Source: Conidiobolus incongruus B7586 (Eukaryota; Entomophthoromycota; Entomophthoromycetes; Entomophthorales; Conidiobolaceae). Taken from it: a stretch of 55,293 bases of DNA. Position numbers and translations under genes: made by a program. This document shows, one piece after another, positions 35,687 to 52,101 of the stretch (positions are counted from its first letter, which is position 1; the number at the start of each line of letters is the position of its first letter). The stretch spans positions 1 to 55,293 of the forward strand of contig JNEM01008043.1 in assembly GCA_000697335.1 (NCBI GenBank), in the 5' to 3' direction. The notes under the pieces are model-generated. The model did no database searches. It was not told the origin of the DNA and saw only the letters and a program-made list of their open reading frames with translations.

Positions 35687-36836
35687 GATAAATAAAAAAA
35701 ACCAAAAAAACAACAATAATATCCAAAATTAGGACAGTATTAAAGAATACAAAATTGCAATAAAGGACTAAATGAGTTTAAACTTGTACGAATTATCATT
35801 TATAAACCTAAATTTGAAACTTTAAATCGAGTTTAGAAACCAATTTCAAATATTTTTTGAAATTAAATTTCCGTTGATTGAAAACTTTTAAATTTGTAAA
35901 ACTAAATTTATATAGTTATGAAATTACTGCTATTTTATAGATTCAATATTATTTATACTTTTTATGTAATATATATTATTATAATTTGAGATATATTACA
36001 TAGAAATTCCGATTAATTCAAATTAAAATATATATTTAATTTGAATTCAAAATATTATGGTCGAAGCACATGGCTCATAATTCCTCTAATAATTTTAACT
36101 ATGAATCAATTATTACATCATATATATATATATATATATATATATCAACTAATAAATTCTTCTCGATCTATTATATTACAATTTATAATATTATATCATC
36201 ATATTTTTAACATCTATGTATTTTAATATTACTCATTCATTTTGTACTATTTTTGAAAAATAATAAGATTGAAATGATTTCAATGATTTAAATTATCATC
36301 AGTATAGTATATTCAATATTTTAGATCAAAATTATCATTTAATCAAAAAGTATATACTATCAGGATTCAAGTTAACCTAGTAATTTAAATTGAGTATGGA
36401 TCCAAAATATTAATCGATGACGTTATTGAAGTTAATACTAATTATCAACTCTATTAAATACTATATATTTGAAAACTTTCTTGAATCATCAATATAATAC
36501 AAAAATTTTTATGTTATGAATTTTGTTATATTCTCACATTCTCATAATGTAAATCCTCTATAACCAAAAACTGATATAGAAATCAAAAAAAATATTAAAA
36601 GTGTTATTTAATTTTAAAACAATATAGTGATTAAAAATCAACTAAATTAATCATGAAAAAGAAATTTATCTCATTACAAGATTATATAGATGAGTGCAGA
36701 TGATGCTTTGCTATTATATAATTTTATAAATGAAACAAAAGTAATAAAATATTATGATAAAAGTAGGACATTGATAAAGATGTGCTAATATTAAGTTGAA
36801 GGATAGATATTATATTATATTATACAGTTCAGATTT
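35687..36836. other. AT-rich spacer with (TA)12 run
   Basis: LPMO promoter and TAF6 3' region. A pure TA run lies at 36121-36145. No gene seen. Confidence 0.6.
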
Positions 36837-38518
36837 TTAAGGCATTACGGAATCAATCTCGTTGGGATGCTCCAAGTACCACCAAATTTTGGAATAGTGT
36901 TCCGATTTTTGCATAGCTTGATGAATGCCTCGGCTTGTTTTGGCGATGACTTCCTCATCGTTGGGAGGGGGTAAGTTATTGGGGATCCTTTCGGAATAAT
37001 GGTTGACAATTTGCTCTAAAGATTTAATAATTTCGTTAATGGCGTAGCGAGCTTCCGCGACAATGCGAGGATGGTCGTCGGATAGTTTAAGAGTTAATCG
37101 ATTGCCGATAAGGAGGAGGTTGGGTACAACGGACTGTCTGAAGGATTGTTCGCCGATCATAGGAATTAATATAAGGGCACCACAGAGGGCGGACAATGGT
37201 TTTGTAGTATCCAAAAGTGCAGCATAGAGGGTATTATTAATTTTGATTTTGACATTATTGTGCGTAGGACCAAAATCAGAGTAGATTCTAGCAACTAGAG
37301 TGGCTGCTTGGCGACGCACATTCCAGTGGTATTCGGTAGATTCGTTACCAGTTCCTTTAGCAAAAGTGCAAGATAAAATCGATGGCAATAATTGGTGTAA
37401 ATAATGCTGAATATCAAAGAATGGGCTACGCATGATGGCGCTAATCATATTAAGAATGTAAGTAAGAGTCTGGAAATCCTTCATGCTTTCTGAAATCTAA
37501 TAGTAAAAATCAGTATCAAATCAATATAAATATATAAAATTAAATATATACTCTTTGACTACAATAATGAACAAAATAAGGTAATAATTGACTTAAACCA
37601 GGATCTTCCGATAAACTTTGATAGGCTGAAATTCGAAGGGATTCTTCTGAACTAACCACAGCACTTGCAATCTTTTCAAAGTAAACTTGTAATTCTTTAG
37701 AAAGTTTGTGTTTGACTGAAGATTTGATCTCAAGTTTAGCAGATTCAGTAGATTCCTCGGGGATCTTCTTGGCCTTCTTAGCAGGACTGGGTTTGTCTTC
37801 AACTGCTGAAGGAAAAGTTAGAAACTTTATTCAGGATAAAGAGTTAAATGCTACCTTTTTCAACAGGGTTCTGAGGAATAAGTGGTTGAACACCTTCGAT
37901 AGCTAACCAATGTGCTATTAACAAAAATTAGGTTGACGTTAAATACAATCTAATTCCAAAAAAGAAATTACCTGTAAAAGTCATTTCGGGTGGAACGGGA
38001 GGTAATGGGGCTTCAAAAAGAGCATCGAAAGAAATTTCAGTGTCGTTTAAATAGTACAAATCTTGATTATTGTGAGTAATCTTTTTAAAATCGATGTTAC
38101 TGGGACCATTGAAACCGTAGAGAGGCTAATTATATAAGCATAAGTAAAAATTATATAGTATAAAATTTTTCTATTACTTCAACATTCTGAACCCTCAAAG
38201 CATGGTTAATATCGTCAACCATCAGTTTTTCACGTTGAGAATGTCTCATAAATTTAATGGATTCCTAAAATCATTAAAATTAAATAATGCTAACATATAT
38301 AGTATTTAAAATTTTAATATACTTGAATGACTTGATTGAGACGATATTCGACATCTTGAGCTAAAGCTGTAGCGATTTCATCCGATAAATTGTTAATATT
38401 AAGGGATTCGGCAACATCCTAAGCGCAATATCGATAAGTAAACCATTTTAAACATAGCGAAATGAGAATTTACCTTAATACATTCTTTGGGATATATTGA
38501 AGCTTTATTTTCGGTCAT
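36837..38518 (-). CDS. TAF6: TFIID subunit TAF6
   Basis: Seven exons (38474-38518, 38323-38418, 38178-38264, 37972-38125, 37855-37914, 37552-37805, 36837-37496) join in phase to 451 residues (yeast 516). The N-terminal histone fold is clear: SIYPKECIKDVAESLNI, DVEYRLNQVIQESIKFM, and KLMVDDINHALRVQNVEPLYG. A Lys/Pro/Glu linker leads to the C-terminal TAF6 HEAT domain, with KELQVYFEKI, YHWNVRRQAATLVARI, and KPLSALCGALI. TAF6 pairs with TAF9 through the histone fold and sits in TFIID, and in SAGA in yeast, at Pol II promoters. All junctions keep the reading frame, and the family match runs along the whole length. Confidence 0.94.
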
Positions 38519-41259
38519 TTAAAGATAAATTTTAGAATAGGAATAAATGGATGAATACTATTCAGAAATGAATTTTATTATTGATAACTAATGTCAAATG
38601 ATGTATTTTTGGTATAAAGAGAAGTTAAATTGTTAAGTCCGTTAATACATAACTGAAGCTATGACTCGAATTAAGATTTATTATATTTCATATTTTGAAT
38701 CCATTTCATTAAAATACAATTATGGGATTTGATAATAATTCTTTAAATTTAGGTTAGAATCAAGTATTGATCTTATTTCGAATTTGAATATAACACAGCT
38801 AAGCATATATACTATCAAATCTAAGCTATTGTATTATGATTTTAATTCTGGAATTGAGTTAAAATCATATGGTATCACTTTAAAGTTGACCTATACTTTA
38901 TAATGTAAAGAATGCAAAAACACATATAAATCGAGTGTACTCAATTCCAAGTTTCATATTTGAAAATTTATTTTCTTATTGGTGCTTTTTACTCATTTTC
39001 AATGTATAGTATGTGATAATATTTTTTAAGATTATAAATACTTAAGTCAATTCTATATATAGCTATATTTTGATATATTTACTTTTATATTATATATTTT
39101 TATATTATCTTAATTTTATATTTTATTCATTTAATTACCATAAGAATTGCTTTAGAATCCTATACAAATGCCAACGCTTAATATTTTAGGCCGAAATTTA
39201 TATAATTTTATTAATCAAATATTGCTATTTTTATAACCAATTATGATCTCTCTATATTTAATACTTGCCAATGTTAACATATAAATAAATAAAAATAATT
39301 GTATTTCTGATGCTCAAAATATAATATTTAAATATATCATATATTTTAATATTGACTAGTGAATAGAGGAGATAAGGAATTATATATTAATTGCAACATC
39401 TCAAATAATATTCCCTAATATTTTTTAAGCAGTGTGCACCAGAAGTGACAGCTTTGAAATTTTTATTCTCGGATAGTAAGATTCACTTGACTTTAACTAA
39501 TCAAAGTGACTACTTTATTATAAATGGAATTTTTTTTCACAATTCAGATATACAAAATTTACTCTCTAATTTCTTCAAAATAATAATATGTTGTTGATAT
39601 ATCCTTATACACTATGTTAAGCAAAGGTTATTTTAAAAGTCAACCAGGATCAATTAAAATTAAACAATAAGTCAATAACGATTAAATTAGAAATATTTAT
39701 ACCTTATAAAAATATAAAAATGTCTTTAAAAAGTTAGTTTTACAATTTACAATGAATATTTGAAATTACTAAAAGATTTTAATTGATTTCATGGATAAAC
39801 ACATAAATTTGAATAAGAGAAACAACATACTAATAGAATGATATTGATATGTTTAAATCTGATATTAAATTAAATAATTATAAAGAATGTGTTTCCAATT
39901 AACTATTTCTTAACTTCTCCGTTTACAAAATTTGGATTTTGATCATATAATAAATTAATTATTCAAAATTTGGAAGGCTTTATCATGGAATAATATCAGG
40001 GAACGAAATATTCAAAACTGTTACTACCAGAGAATAGATCTTTATTTTTATTCAAAATTGGTAACAAATTTCAAGACAATGATCATATTGAATTTACTCT
40101 ATTATTAAATCAATATTATAAATCCAAAATATAATCAGAGAAATGTTTTTTCAAGAATATATTGTATTAGTTATAAAGTAATTTCCAAATATATCCCCTT
40201 ATAAAAATATATAATATTGTGAATTATGAATATACAAAAAAGAATCACTAAAATTTTTATATAATCTTTAAACAAGATGTATGAATCTGATTTTAATATT
40301 AGTAAAGATTTAAATTGGTATTAATGGATTAAATATTTTCGATCTGATACCAGTTTGATATAATATATCATCTGAAATAAACTTAATGAAGTTTTATTGC
40401 ATGCTTTTTCCTATCCAAAGCTTTAAAAATTAGTTGAAATTGTTGACTATCATATTATTCATTAATTTATCAAATCTGAATTATCACTATATCAAAATTC
40501 TAATAAATTTAATTTAATAGTCAATAATATTATATTAGTAAAGTAAATACTATCAATATTTCCCTCAGAAAAACAAAAATCATCATATTGATTTAATGAA
40601 ATTCAAAAATTAATATTTCTCCAGTTAATGCTAATCTATTGATATATAATAGAACTAAAAAAGGGAAATATTTTTTATGGCATATTAATTGTCTAAATCA
40701 GTTGCTCTCAAATGTTATTTATGGATGCCAAAATATAATAAAAGTATTTAAACTATACAAAGATAATATTAAAATTAATCTAAAATAATCAAAATATACA
40801 AATTGAATTAAATTATTTTTGATTGCTAATATTCCATATTCAATCCAATTTATTCAATCACAATTTTTTAATTTGATATGCCATTGGGAATAACATGTAT
40901 CTGAAGCCTTCACAAGAACATGGACTAGAAAACTACATAAAGTTAGTGGGATAGAGAAAATGTTAAACGTTTTAATTCTGTTTTGATTTTGTGGAATGGT
41001 GGAAGAAAAGAAAAATCATTTTAATTTGCAAATTGTCATTTGATTTATATAATATGAAAATATAAAACAGTTATAAATTAATAAAGAATTAAGATGATAT
41101 AAGATCAATAAGTATATACTATATAGTTTGTAGATTTTATGATATGAATATGATTATTAATAAACACTTATTATTAATTAACCTCAAATACTAACTAAAA
41201 TCAAATTTGTCAAATCCTATAAAAATTTTCAAAGCAATTAAGGCAAAATCTTTTAAGAC
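38519..41259. other. AT-rich intergenic region
   Basis: About 2.7 kb without a supportable gene. A small less-AT-rich patch at 39430-39520 shares the decamer AGATTCACTT with repeat copy A but cannot be aligned further. Confidence 0.55.
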
Positions 41260-41912
41260 AGCTGCTATACTTAGTACCCATTTTTCTGGCATGCGATGAA
41301 ACAAATGAAGCACCATACTTCCTGGATAACATTTTTCAATATCCAATGCAGTACCTACTAAATTTTTCTTTGAGTGATGGAATATCTCCTAACCGGTGAC
41401 CAAATTTTTGAGAATAAGAATTTTGTCTAAACATCTCGCATTTCGGGTGCTCGTTGTCGAAACAATCTTCGAAGTAATGTTGATGAGAATGACTACATAT
41501 CAGTTTGCCGCACTAGTACCATATTGGGCAACTGTCGGCCGTGAAGTTTAGACATAGGTTGGTAGCAGCCTATGCAATATCTTGGAGTAATATTTCTGGA
41601 ACCTTTCAAATTCACTAATCCAAGACGTTGTTTCAGCGTATTAGGGCAATACATATACCTTTCACTCTTTTTAATTGGCAAAAAAAGCATTTGAGACAAA
41701 AAATATTTGTCTCATTCATTACACCTAGTGTTGTCCTTTCTGGCATGCGATGCAGCAAATTTATAAACTCTGGTTTGTGAAAAAGTCCTGTAACAAGAAC
41801 AACGTCTCTTTCTGGTCAAACTTTTGATATCTGGAATTTCTTCAATGTTATAATAAGTTGGTTGAACTTTTATTTTATCCATTTGGATGTAATTCGTTAA
41901 AGTAAATTTCAA
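41260..41912 (-). pseudogene. Cys-rich protein gene or remnant of two repeated units, unknown family
   Basis: Two related units are read on the minus strand. Unit 1 (41912-41493) is one frame of 140 codons broken by a single TGA at 41712-41714. Unit 2 (about 41480-41265, another frame) has a single TGA at 41336-41338. Both contain an IP.(I/L)K segment (EEIPDIKSL and GDIPSLKEK), SHARK followed by a Cys-bearing segment, and a YCIG motif. At DNA level the units share TTCTGGCATGCGATG at 41284 and 41740. Cys spacing suggests zinc binding. No family recognised. It may be a decayed tandem duplicate, a gene with missed introns between units, or a locus that tolerates TGA. Confidence 0.4.
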
Positions 41913-42386
41913 ATATTAAATATTTAATATAAAAAATTCAGAGGATTAGTTATTAGAAAAATTATCTTAAAAATATTTATATTTATATTTACATATAAAT
42001 TGTGACAAAGTAATTAGTGTTTAATCTTTCAACTTTGGAACTTTAAATACGTTATAAATAGTTAACATTGATTTTCACTCAATGTGACTTGAATAATTTT
42101 CAAATCAAGTTCGCGTCATTTGTAATAGAAATCTCATAAATTATTAATCAATCAATATTATATAATATAAACTCGAGATATTTCCAACCTCCCTTTATAG
42201 ATAATCAAATAATCAATCATAAAAATATAGAAATTTTTATCAAAGTCACAAATATGAAATATACCAAATATAGACATCAAATTCAAACCCAAAATTTGAA
42301 TTTGATTGATCACCAGTATAAAATCAACTTATCACCATAATCAATTAATTCATATTTATTCTCAGTCCCAATAAAATTCAATCAGA
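41913..42386. promoter_or_regulatory. Divergent spacer with the DNAJC9 TATA box
   Basis: About 470 bases between divergent frames. TATAAAA at 42317-42323 lies 70 bases upstream of the DNAJC9 ATG, the same spacing as at both XPB genes. The presence of an intact promoter matters for judging whether DNAJC9 is expressed. Confidence 0.5.
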
Positions 42387-43266
42387 ATGAATTTAGAAGA
42401 ATTTCAAAAATTAATGGAAGTGAATGATCTATACGAGATTTTAAATGTAAATAAGGACGCCAGTACATCTACCATTAAGAAAAATTATTACAAATTAGCA
42501 CTCAAATACCATCCTGACAAGTTACCCAATGCTGATGATTACGTAAAGGGCGAGGCGAGTAAATATTTTCACAGGGTTCAAGTGGCTTATATTATATTAT
42601 CTGATGAGGAATGACGTGCGAGGTACGATACCACCGGTCACATTCCAGAGTTCGAGGGGGAGAGTGGTGATGGTGATATGAAGTTAGATTCAATTAATTT
42701 GGGGAATATCGATAACTTCGCTAAGGAATATTTAGGTAATACTATTTTGATATGGTCTGATATGTCTAGTTAATATTATACGATGCTTAGACTCTGAACA
42801 AGAAAAGAAAGATTTGATCGCTCTAAATGAACAATTCGAAGGTGATGTTAATAAGATCATGGATAGTGCCATGTTACGCGAGAATGAGGATGAAGTGACG
42901 GTGGTTCAAATTATTCGTAATGCTATCGACGCTGGCGAGACAGAAGAATATCCTAACTTTAAATTGACTTTAACAGCTGCTCAGAAATCAAAATGAAAGA
43001 AGGCAGCTGCCAAAGAACGAAAGAAATTTCAAAAGGATCAGAAAGTTGACAAGGGTCAAGATCTTAAAGATTTAGCACAGCTTATTCTTTCCAATCAAGA
43101 GAAGAGATCAAGCAATTTCTTAGACGATTTGGAGGAAAGATATCGTAAACCTAAAAAGGGAAAGAGAGCTGAAAAACCTACTGATGAAGAAATTGATGAA
43201 ATCATCAAGAACCAGAAGAAAGCTAATGGTTCAAAAGGAAAAAACTCTAAAAAAGCTAAAGTCTAG
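42387..43266 (+). pseudogene. DNAJC9-like J-domain protein with two in-frame TGA codons
   Basis: Exons 42387-42735 and 42791-43266 form one 274-position frame to TAG. The J domain (13-85) has HPD at 42-44. The rest matches DNAJC9: FAKEYL..SEQEKKDL, FEGDVNKIMDSAM, IIRNAIDAGE, and a basic coiled-coil tail with LILSNQEKRSSNFLDDLEERY. DNAJC9 is a histone H3-H4 chaperone that recruits Hsp70. The frame is interrupted at 42612-42614 (SDEE*RARYD) and 42994-42996 (KSK*KKAA). Both sites are where relatives have a basic or polar residue, so CGA or AGA to TGA is the simplest change. No frameshift, other stop or splice damage is seen. It is a very recent pseudogene, a sequencing/assembly error, or a gene read through TGA. 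Confidence 0.82.
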
Positions 43267-43666
43267 TCAGCTTAGTAATTGATAATTATTCATTATAGCT
43301 ACATAATAGCTATTATAAATTATATGTAAATGTAGAGTATATTATATCTTGAAGCAAATTATTCATATTAAATTAACCGTATTATGCCTCTCAAATATGA
43401 ACAGAAGGATCCGTTTTCTAAATAATAAATTATTCACGCATATATCTATAATTATTCTGAAATAAACACTAATTTTGAGTGTAATTGATAATATTTTGGA
43501 TTCAGATTTAAGATAATTTTAAATTTGCTATGATTAAATATCATAGGATAATTAATAAAAATAATACGTATAAATTGAATTAGCTAAATTAAAATTTATA
43601 GGATATACAGAAATATAATATAATAAAGTGTAATAATAGTGGTAGTAAATGATAGACTTGAGTAAC
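43267..43666. other. Convergent 3' spacer
   Basis: 400 bases between the DNAJC9 stop and the XPB copy 2 stop on the opposite strand. No gene seen. Confidence 0.65.
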
Positions 43667-46647
<2,981 letters not shown>

Positions 46648-46713
46648 TTGATACAATTTGATTAGTGAGATGAGTGTTTGTGACTGGTACCCGAAATTTA
46701 CGGATATAGAGTT

Positions 46714-46721
46714 TATTTATA
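46714..46721 (-). promoter_or_regulatory. TATA box of XPB copy 2
   Basis: Minus-strand TATAAATA 74 bases upstream of the ATG, matching copy 1 in sequence and spacing. Confidence 0.75.
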
Positions 46722-46809
46722 CCCGTTATTAAATTTGAAAATATGGGATTAGAATAATTGAATAGAAAAGGAATAATAAATAGTTTGGGATAATATATTT
46801 TTTGCAATG

Positions 46810-47136
46810 AAGTGACTCCTCACCTATCAAATATACTTACATCAATCTAATATAAGGGTCATCTCTCCTAGAAAGATCAGCCACTTTAACTCTATCTTTT
46901 GATTAGTTGATGATACAAGCCACCGGAAAACCTCATATATCCCCCTACCCAATCACTCTAAATAAAAACCCGGAATTAGAGCTATTCTCAGACACAAGAG
47001 CTCGAACTGAGTACTTCCAGATATCTGACTTAAACAAATAATCTCCCTCTCTCCCTAATAACTACCAACAATTCCCCACATCTCTCTCTTCTAGTCAAAT
47101 TAATCTGAATGCAGCTTCCCCAACTATTGTTAATAA
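46810..47136. repeat. Unclassified ~330-bp dispersed repeat, copy B
   Basis: Partner of 30316-30643 in the same orientation, less AT-rich than its surroundings and pyrimidine-rich. It starts about 90 bases upstream of the XPB copy 2 TATA box. It is not part of the XPB duplication, because copy A lies 3.4 kb beyond the 3' end of XPB copy 1. No open frame. Confidence 0.5.
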
Positions 47137-50100
47137 TACAAAATTAATAATTTGATCACCTATTAATTTTAAATTTCTCAAATTAATAATAAAAGAAAAA
47201 AGATGAAATATTATTTTTATCTTTAATATAATCATTCAATAAACATGATGCAAATATATACTTGATTTCTTATGCTATTTTATAAAGTATTCTCATATTA
47301 TATAAATAATCATTTTTTATATTGCTGCAGATGTTTCAACTCTCATAATTATACCATTAATAATTTTAATAAAAACAGAATTTATTCCGATGATATTAAT
47401 GAAAGCTCATTTTTAATTGCCATTACAATCCTTTTCTTTAAATTATGATTAACATACCATTAAAAAAATATTAAATAACAAATTGAAATTTATTTTGGCT
47501 ATAAAACTTGTTATTTTATATTTGATGTGCTCTGAATACTATTATGATTTAATTAAAATAAATTAAACAAATTTGATATGTAATAATGAAAGGTGACTTA
47601 AGCTCAGATTAGAAATTTAGATATCACACAAGATAAATGAAGAATATGCCTAATGCAAATCTAATTTTTCAATTTAAGCATACCCCTTGTTCAAAAATCA
47701 CTACAATTGTTTCCGCAAATCACAATTATTAAGATCAACTATTTTTTAAATATTGTATTTTCAAATTTAATCATTGGACATTAATTTTTATAGATTAATT
47801 AAAAATCAACATATTCTACTAATAGATTAGTTGTCCAAATTCTTACATTTAACCCCATGTTTATATTAACTTTTAATTAACTAAGCAATTTAATTTTTTA
47901 ACATTAATTAATTATATAAATAACATTAATTAAACTAAAAATTATGGTTCCTCTTTTCCTCTCAATGACTTACTATTCCTTCTATAATTATTCTTAATCA
48001 ATATTATTTTAAAAAAATTCAGGTTATCTTTATTAATACTGTAATAAAGTTAATAATGGGTACCACTACCAGCTTTAAGATTTAATCTCGATAGATAAAA
48101 ATATAAGTGACTATATGATTTACAACTCTAAGGATTAGGACAACTAGTTGAGTTATGAAGGCTAAATAGTTAGGTTTATTTTATGCAATATAATATTATA
48201 TTAATCAAATTAGATCAAATAAAGATTATATTATATTGTTATATAATAATGAATAATTTAAGGAGGAGGTTATAAAAGAAAGGGGTTTTATTATTAGAAT
48301 AAGAATATTAATTAAAATGAATTTTTATAAGTTAAAATATGGCTTTATTAACACTATAAGATGGATATCATACCTTTAAAAGCTATAGAAATAGAAAACC
48401 AATGGTTTGTAGTAAAAATGTAATTTTGATTAATAAACCCAAAAATAAAGCTTTTATAATAAAAGCCATAAATCTATTTAAAGGTATTTAGGAGTTTGTA
48501 GTAGTGTGGCTATTTAATAAAGTATCTTTGTAGTCATTTTCAAGAGTGGTTCTTTGTTTTTTTATCTAAATGAACCAAATAACAAATACTGTGATTATAT
48601 TTATTTTAACAATAACATTCAAGGGTTAAATAAACTGACTGATATATTTAATTGATTATATTATTTCTAATTTAAATTGTCCTCTATATTTTATAGACTT
48701 TATTAATTGGTAACCGTTATATATTCTTTCAAAAGACAATTTATATATTACTTGAAATTTTGATTTTATTCTGTATTGGATTATAATGATATTTGATATT
48801 AATAGTTTATATAATCCATAAGGGTATATTTTTAAATAATTAATTATAAATTTAGAATTTATATTTATTTCACAATTTATAAAAATTACTCAGTCTGTTC
48901 TACAAAATGTTAATATTTTATTTATTTTGTAAAAGAGTATATAAATACCAGAGTCGAAATGTCAAAAAAATGTAATAAAAAAATATATTAATATATTGGA
49001 TTCCTATTTTAAGTATTTCTAGTGATTAGTTTAATGTGTTTAAATTTCCAAGAAAAATTGACCTCAATGTATCTAATTTTAATATATATAAAATTAATAG
49101 TGTTTGTATAATATTGCCTTATTTTGTGATAATATATATAATTAAATTTGGATATTGATGTAATTAATATAGAACATAGTATTTAAGTTATTGTATTAGT
49201 CATAAAATTTATTCAATATAATATCTTACAACGTTATTATTATTCTATGATGATATATTGATTACCTTTGATAATAATTAATAATAATTAATAACTGTAT
49301 TTAATATATAATATTTCTATATTTATTAGATATAGATGACATATATAGAATAGTTATAGACTATTTATTACCGCCTAAAGTTTGAGTAAAAATTTACAAA
49401 TTTATTTTAAAACTGTTCTATTGAGTATAATTATACTTGAATAGTTATAAAATATATCTTGTAATACTCTATACTGCTTATATACTCTAAGATATTATCT
49501 ATAAATAAATGAAAAATCAATTATACTAATGGGTCAAAATAAAAAATTGATCAATATTCAGGATAATCTACAAATTATGGTAAAATTAGAATTGATAAGA
49601 TATATAATATACATCAGAATATATAGCAGAGTTATATGCTTGGATTATAAAGATTATGTAAAGTAAATCTACAATAATTCCATTGGTTAATAAATACTAA
49701 AATAAATTTATAAAATAAGTGTAATTGATGAATATTACCAATTTATAAAATTCAAATTAAAAACTAGAAAATTTTTAAATTATTACTTTTGTTTAATTAT
49801 ATAAAATCTTGACTCTAGTATGATAAACTGAATTTCAAAACAATTAGATAGTATTATTTAATTATTAAATATATTGTATTCAATTGATACACTTATATTT
49901 AATCAAAATTAAGCAATTTATACCATTCTTTGAACAGTGACTGTTCCAAATTCATTTTATTTAAAAAATCACTATACTAAATATTCAGTATCTAATATTG
50001 TATATATCTCTAATACTATGTTTTGATTAATATATGGTATACTTTATACGATATTAATTTTACAATTTTTGACAATCTATAAATCACATCTTAATTGAAA

Positions 50101-52101
50101 TATAAGTGTTTGTATTTGTTATAAGAATTACTTTTTGATTTAAATTATAAAAATTATCAAAGAATCGAGAAAAAAATTGTAAATACAGGATAAAATACAT
50201 TTGGATTTTAGCATTATTTCAAAGTATAAAATATTATGAAAAAACATCGTTGACTTTGCACTAAAGTCTTTTTTTTTTACAAACATAAAATCTAAATTAA
50301 CAAAATCTTCGTGTTTGATTGAGATAATTTCATTGATTGTTCTATTAATAAGAAAAAAGTGAAATATATTTGATAATGTCATTATAAATTTTTCAATTTT
50401 TTAAAAAAGCTATCCCAAATAGTGAAATTCACTCTGTTCATAGAATGTACTAATATAATCACGATATTAATCTTTAATCGATATATTCCTAGAAAAAAAT
50501 TATCAAATATACTTGGTAATATAATAAAGTCATATCAATTTATATATAATATATATAATATATATTATATTAAAATACCAAAATATATTGATCTAACTTA
50601 TATTATTGAGTTAACCGAATAAAATATATAAAAATGATTTTCTAATAATTTAATATTGAATATATGATACATATATTTTTTACTTGATATATCATACTTA
50701 TGAAATTTTATTACAATTAAATTGTTAATATATTTTATATATTATAAATACTTTAATAAACTATTGACTATTATTTTATATTCAAGTTTTATAAGTTAAA
50801 AATTTAATAAATATCTCTATTATATATATATATATATATATATATGCAATTAAATTTATATATATAGTTGATTTAATCATATTTGATATTTAAATTAGAA
50901 ATTCTCAAGTATACACAAAATGAACTATTATTTTGTGATATTTTAATTCCCATAGAAAACTTAGACATAATTGTATCATTTTATATGCTATTTGTGTATC
51001 ATTAATATAGTAGGGAATCCAATTAATACTCCAAAGCTATTAATTGTATTTAATACCCTAAAACACTGTGATTTATTCTATAAAGTTACTAATATATATT
51101 AAACTAATATATAATTTATAAGATATTTTATGTTCTATTAATGTGATAATGTATAGTTAAAAATTCTAGAGGACTATCAGAATGTCAAAATATATATATT
51201 TAATAAAAAACTCAGATACTTTCAATCTCGAGTATTAATAAGGAAATTTGGTTTCAATTTTAATAAATTATAATGCATCTAAAGTTAAATTTAAAATGGT
51301 TTGAATTCACATGACCATTTGCATCTAAATGATATAAAATTGATTATTGCATAAATTCAAAAGTTTTTTTTATTATTTCGTGTGAAAAAAAAGATATTTA
51401 AAAAGGAAATTAATTTAACAGTAAAAATAAAATTAATCCTTTACGGTTATTCAACGAACTTGATAATATCTACTGAATAATAAATTAACTATTATCATAT
51501 ATTTTAAAATTCAGAATCTTGAATAATAAATATCATTGCTATGATATTAACAAAAACAATAAATAAAAAGTTGGGGAAAATCTAAATTTGGAAAATAATA
51601 ATAATAATAATTATAAATTTAAAATTTCTGCAAATAAAAATTGTGTGATAGGTAGTTTTTAAGTACATTTTTGCATAACATTAATTTTATTGGGCATAAT
51701 AATTTATGAAATTTAAATTGTTTTTAAGTTTAAACCACTCAATACATAATAAAATTTTGACTAAATAAGAAGTTAGTTTAAGGGCGAAAGGAAATTTATT
51801 ATTATTATTAAGTTTGGGGTAATCTAGAATACAATTCAAGTGAAAGTTCAATCTAGTATTTAAAGTGATGTTTTGGCTAATTGATTCATCTGGAATCAAA
51901 TAATTTGGAAAGTTAAATAATATTAAAGAAACCTACTTTTTTAACATTTTATATTGTTTATAAATTCAATTTATTGATAACTTGATCAAGAACATTTTGT
52001 CATTCAAATAATCCAATATTTTCAATATATAATATAATTATCAATAATTTTGTTTTAATTTTATAATTGAAAATTATATTTTTATCATTTAATATCATAT
52101 A
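47137..52101. other. Long AT-rich intergenic region
   Basis: About 5 kb. Chance-like open frames on both strands (for example 50140-50382 minus, 51687-51899 minus) are poor in Gly, Ala and Pro and have no family resemblance. A TA run lies at 50820-50845, and TA-rich palindromic sequence at 50540-50575. The final bases are the OPT promoter. No gene supported. Confidence 0.6.

Noticed and set aside
50140-50382. 80-codon minus-strand frame in the long spacer before the OPT gene
   Set aside because: Dominated by Phe, Ile, Lys and Asn with no conserved pattern. Treated as a chance frame.
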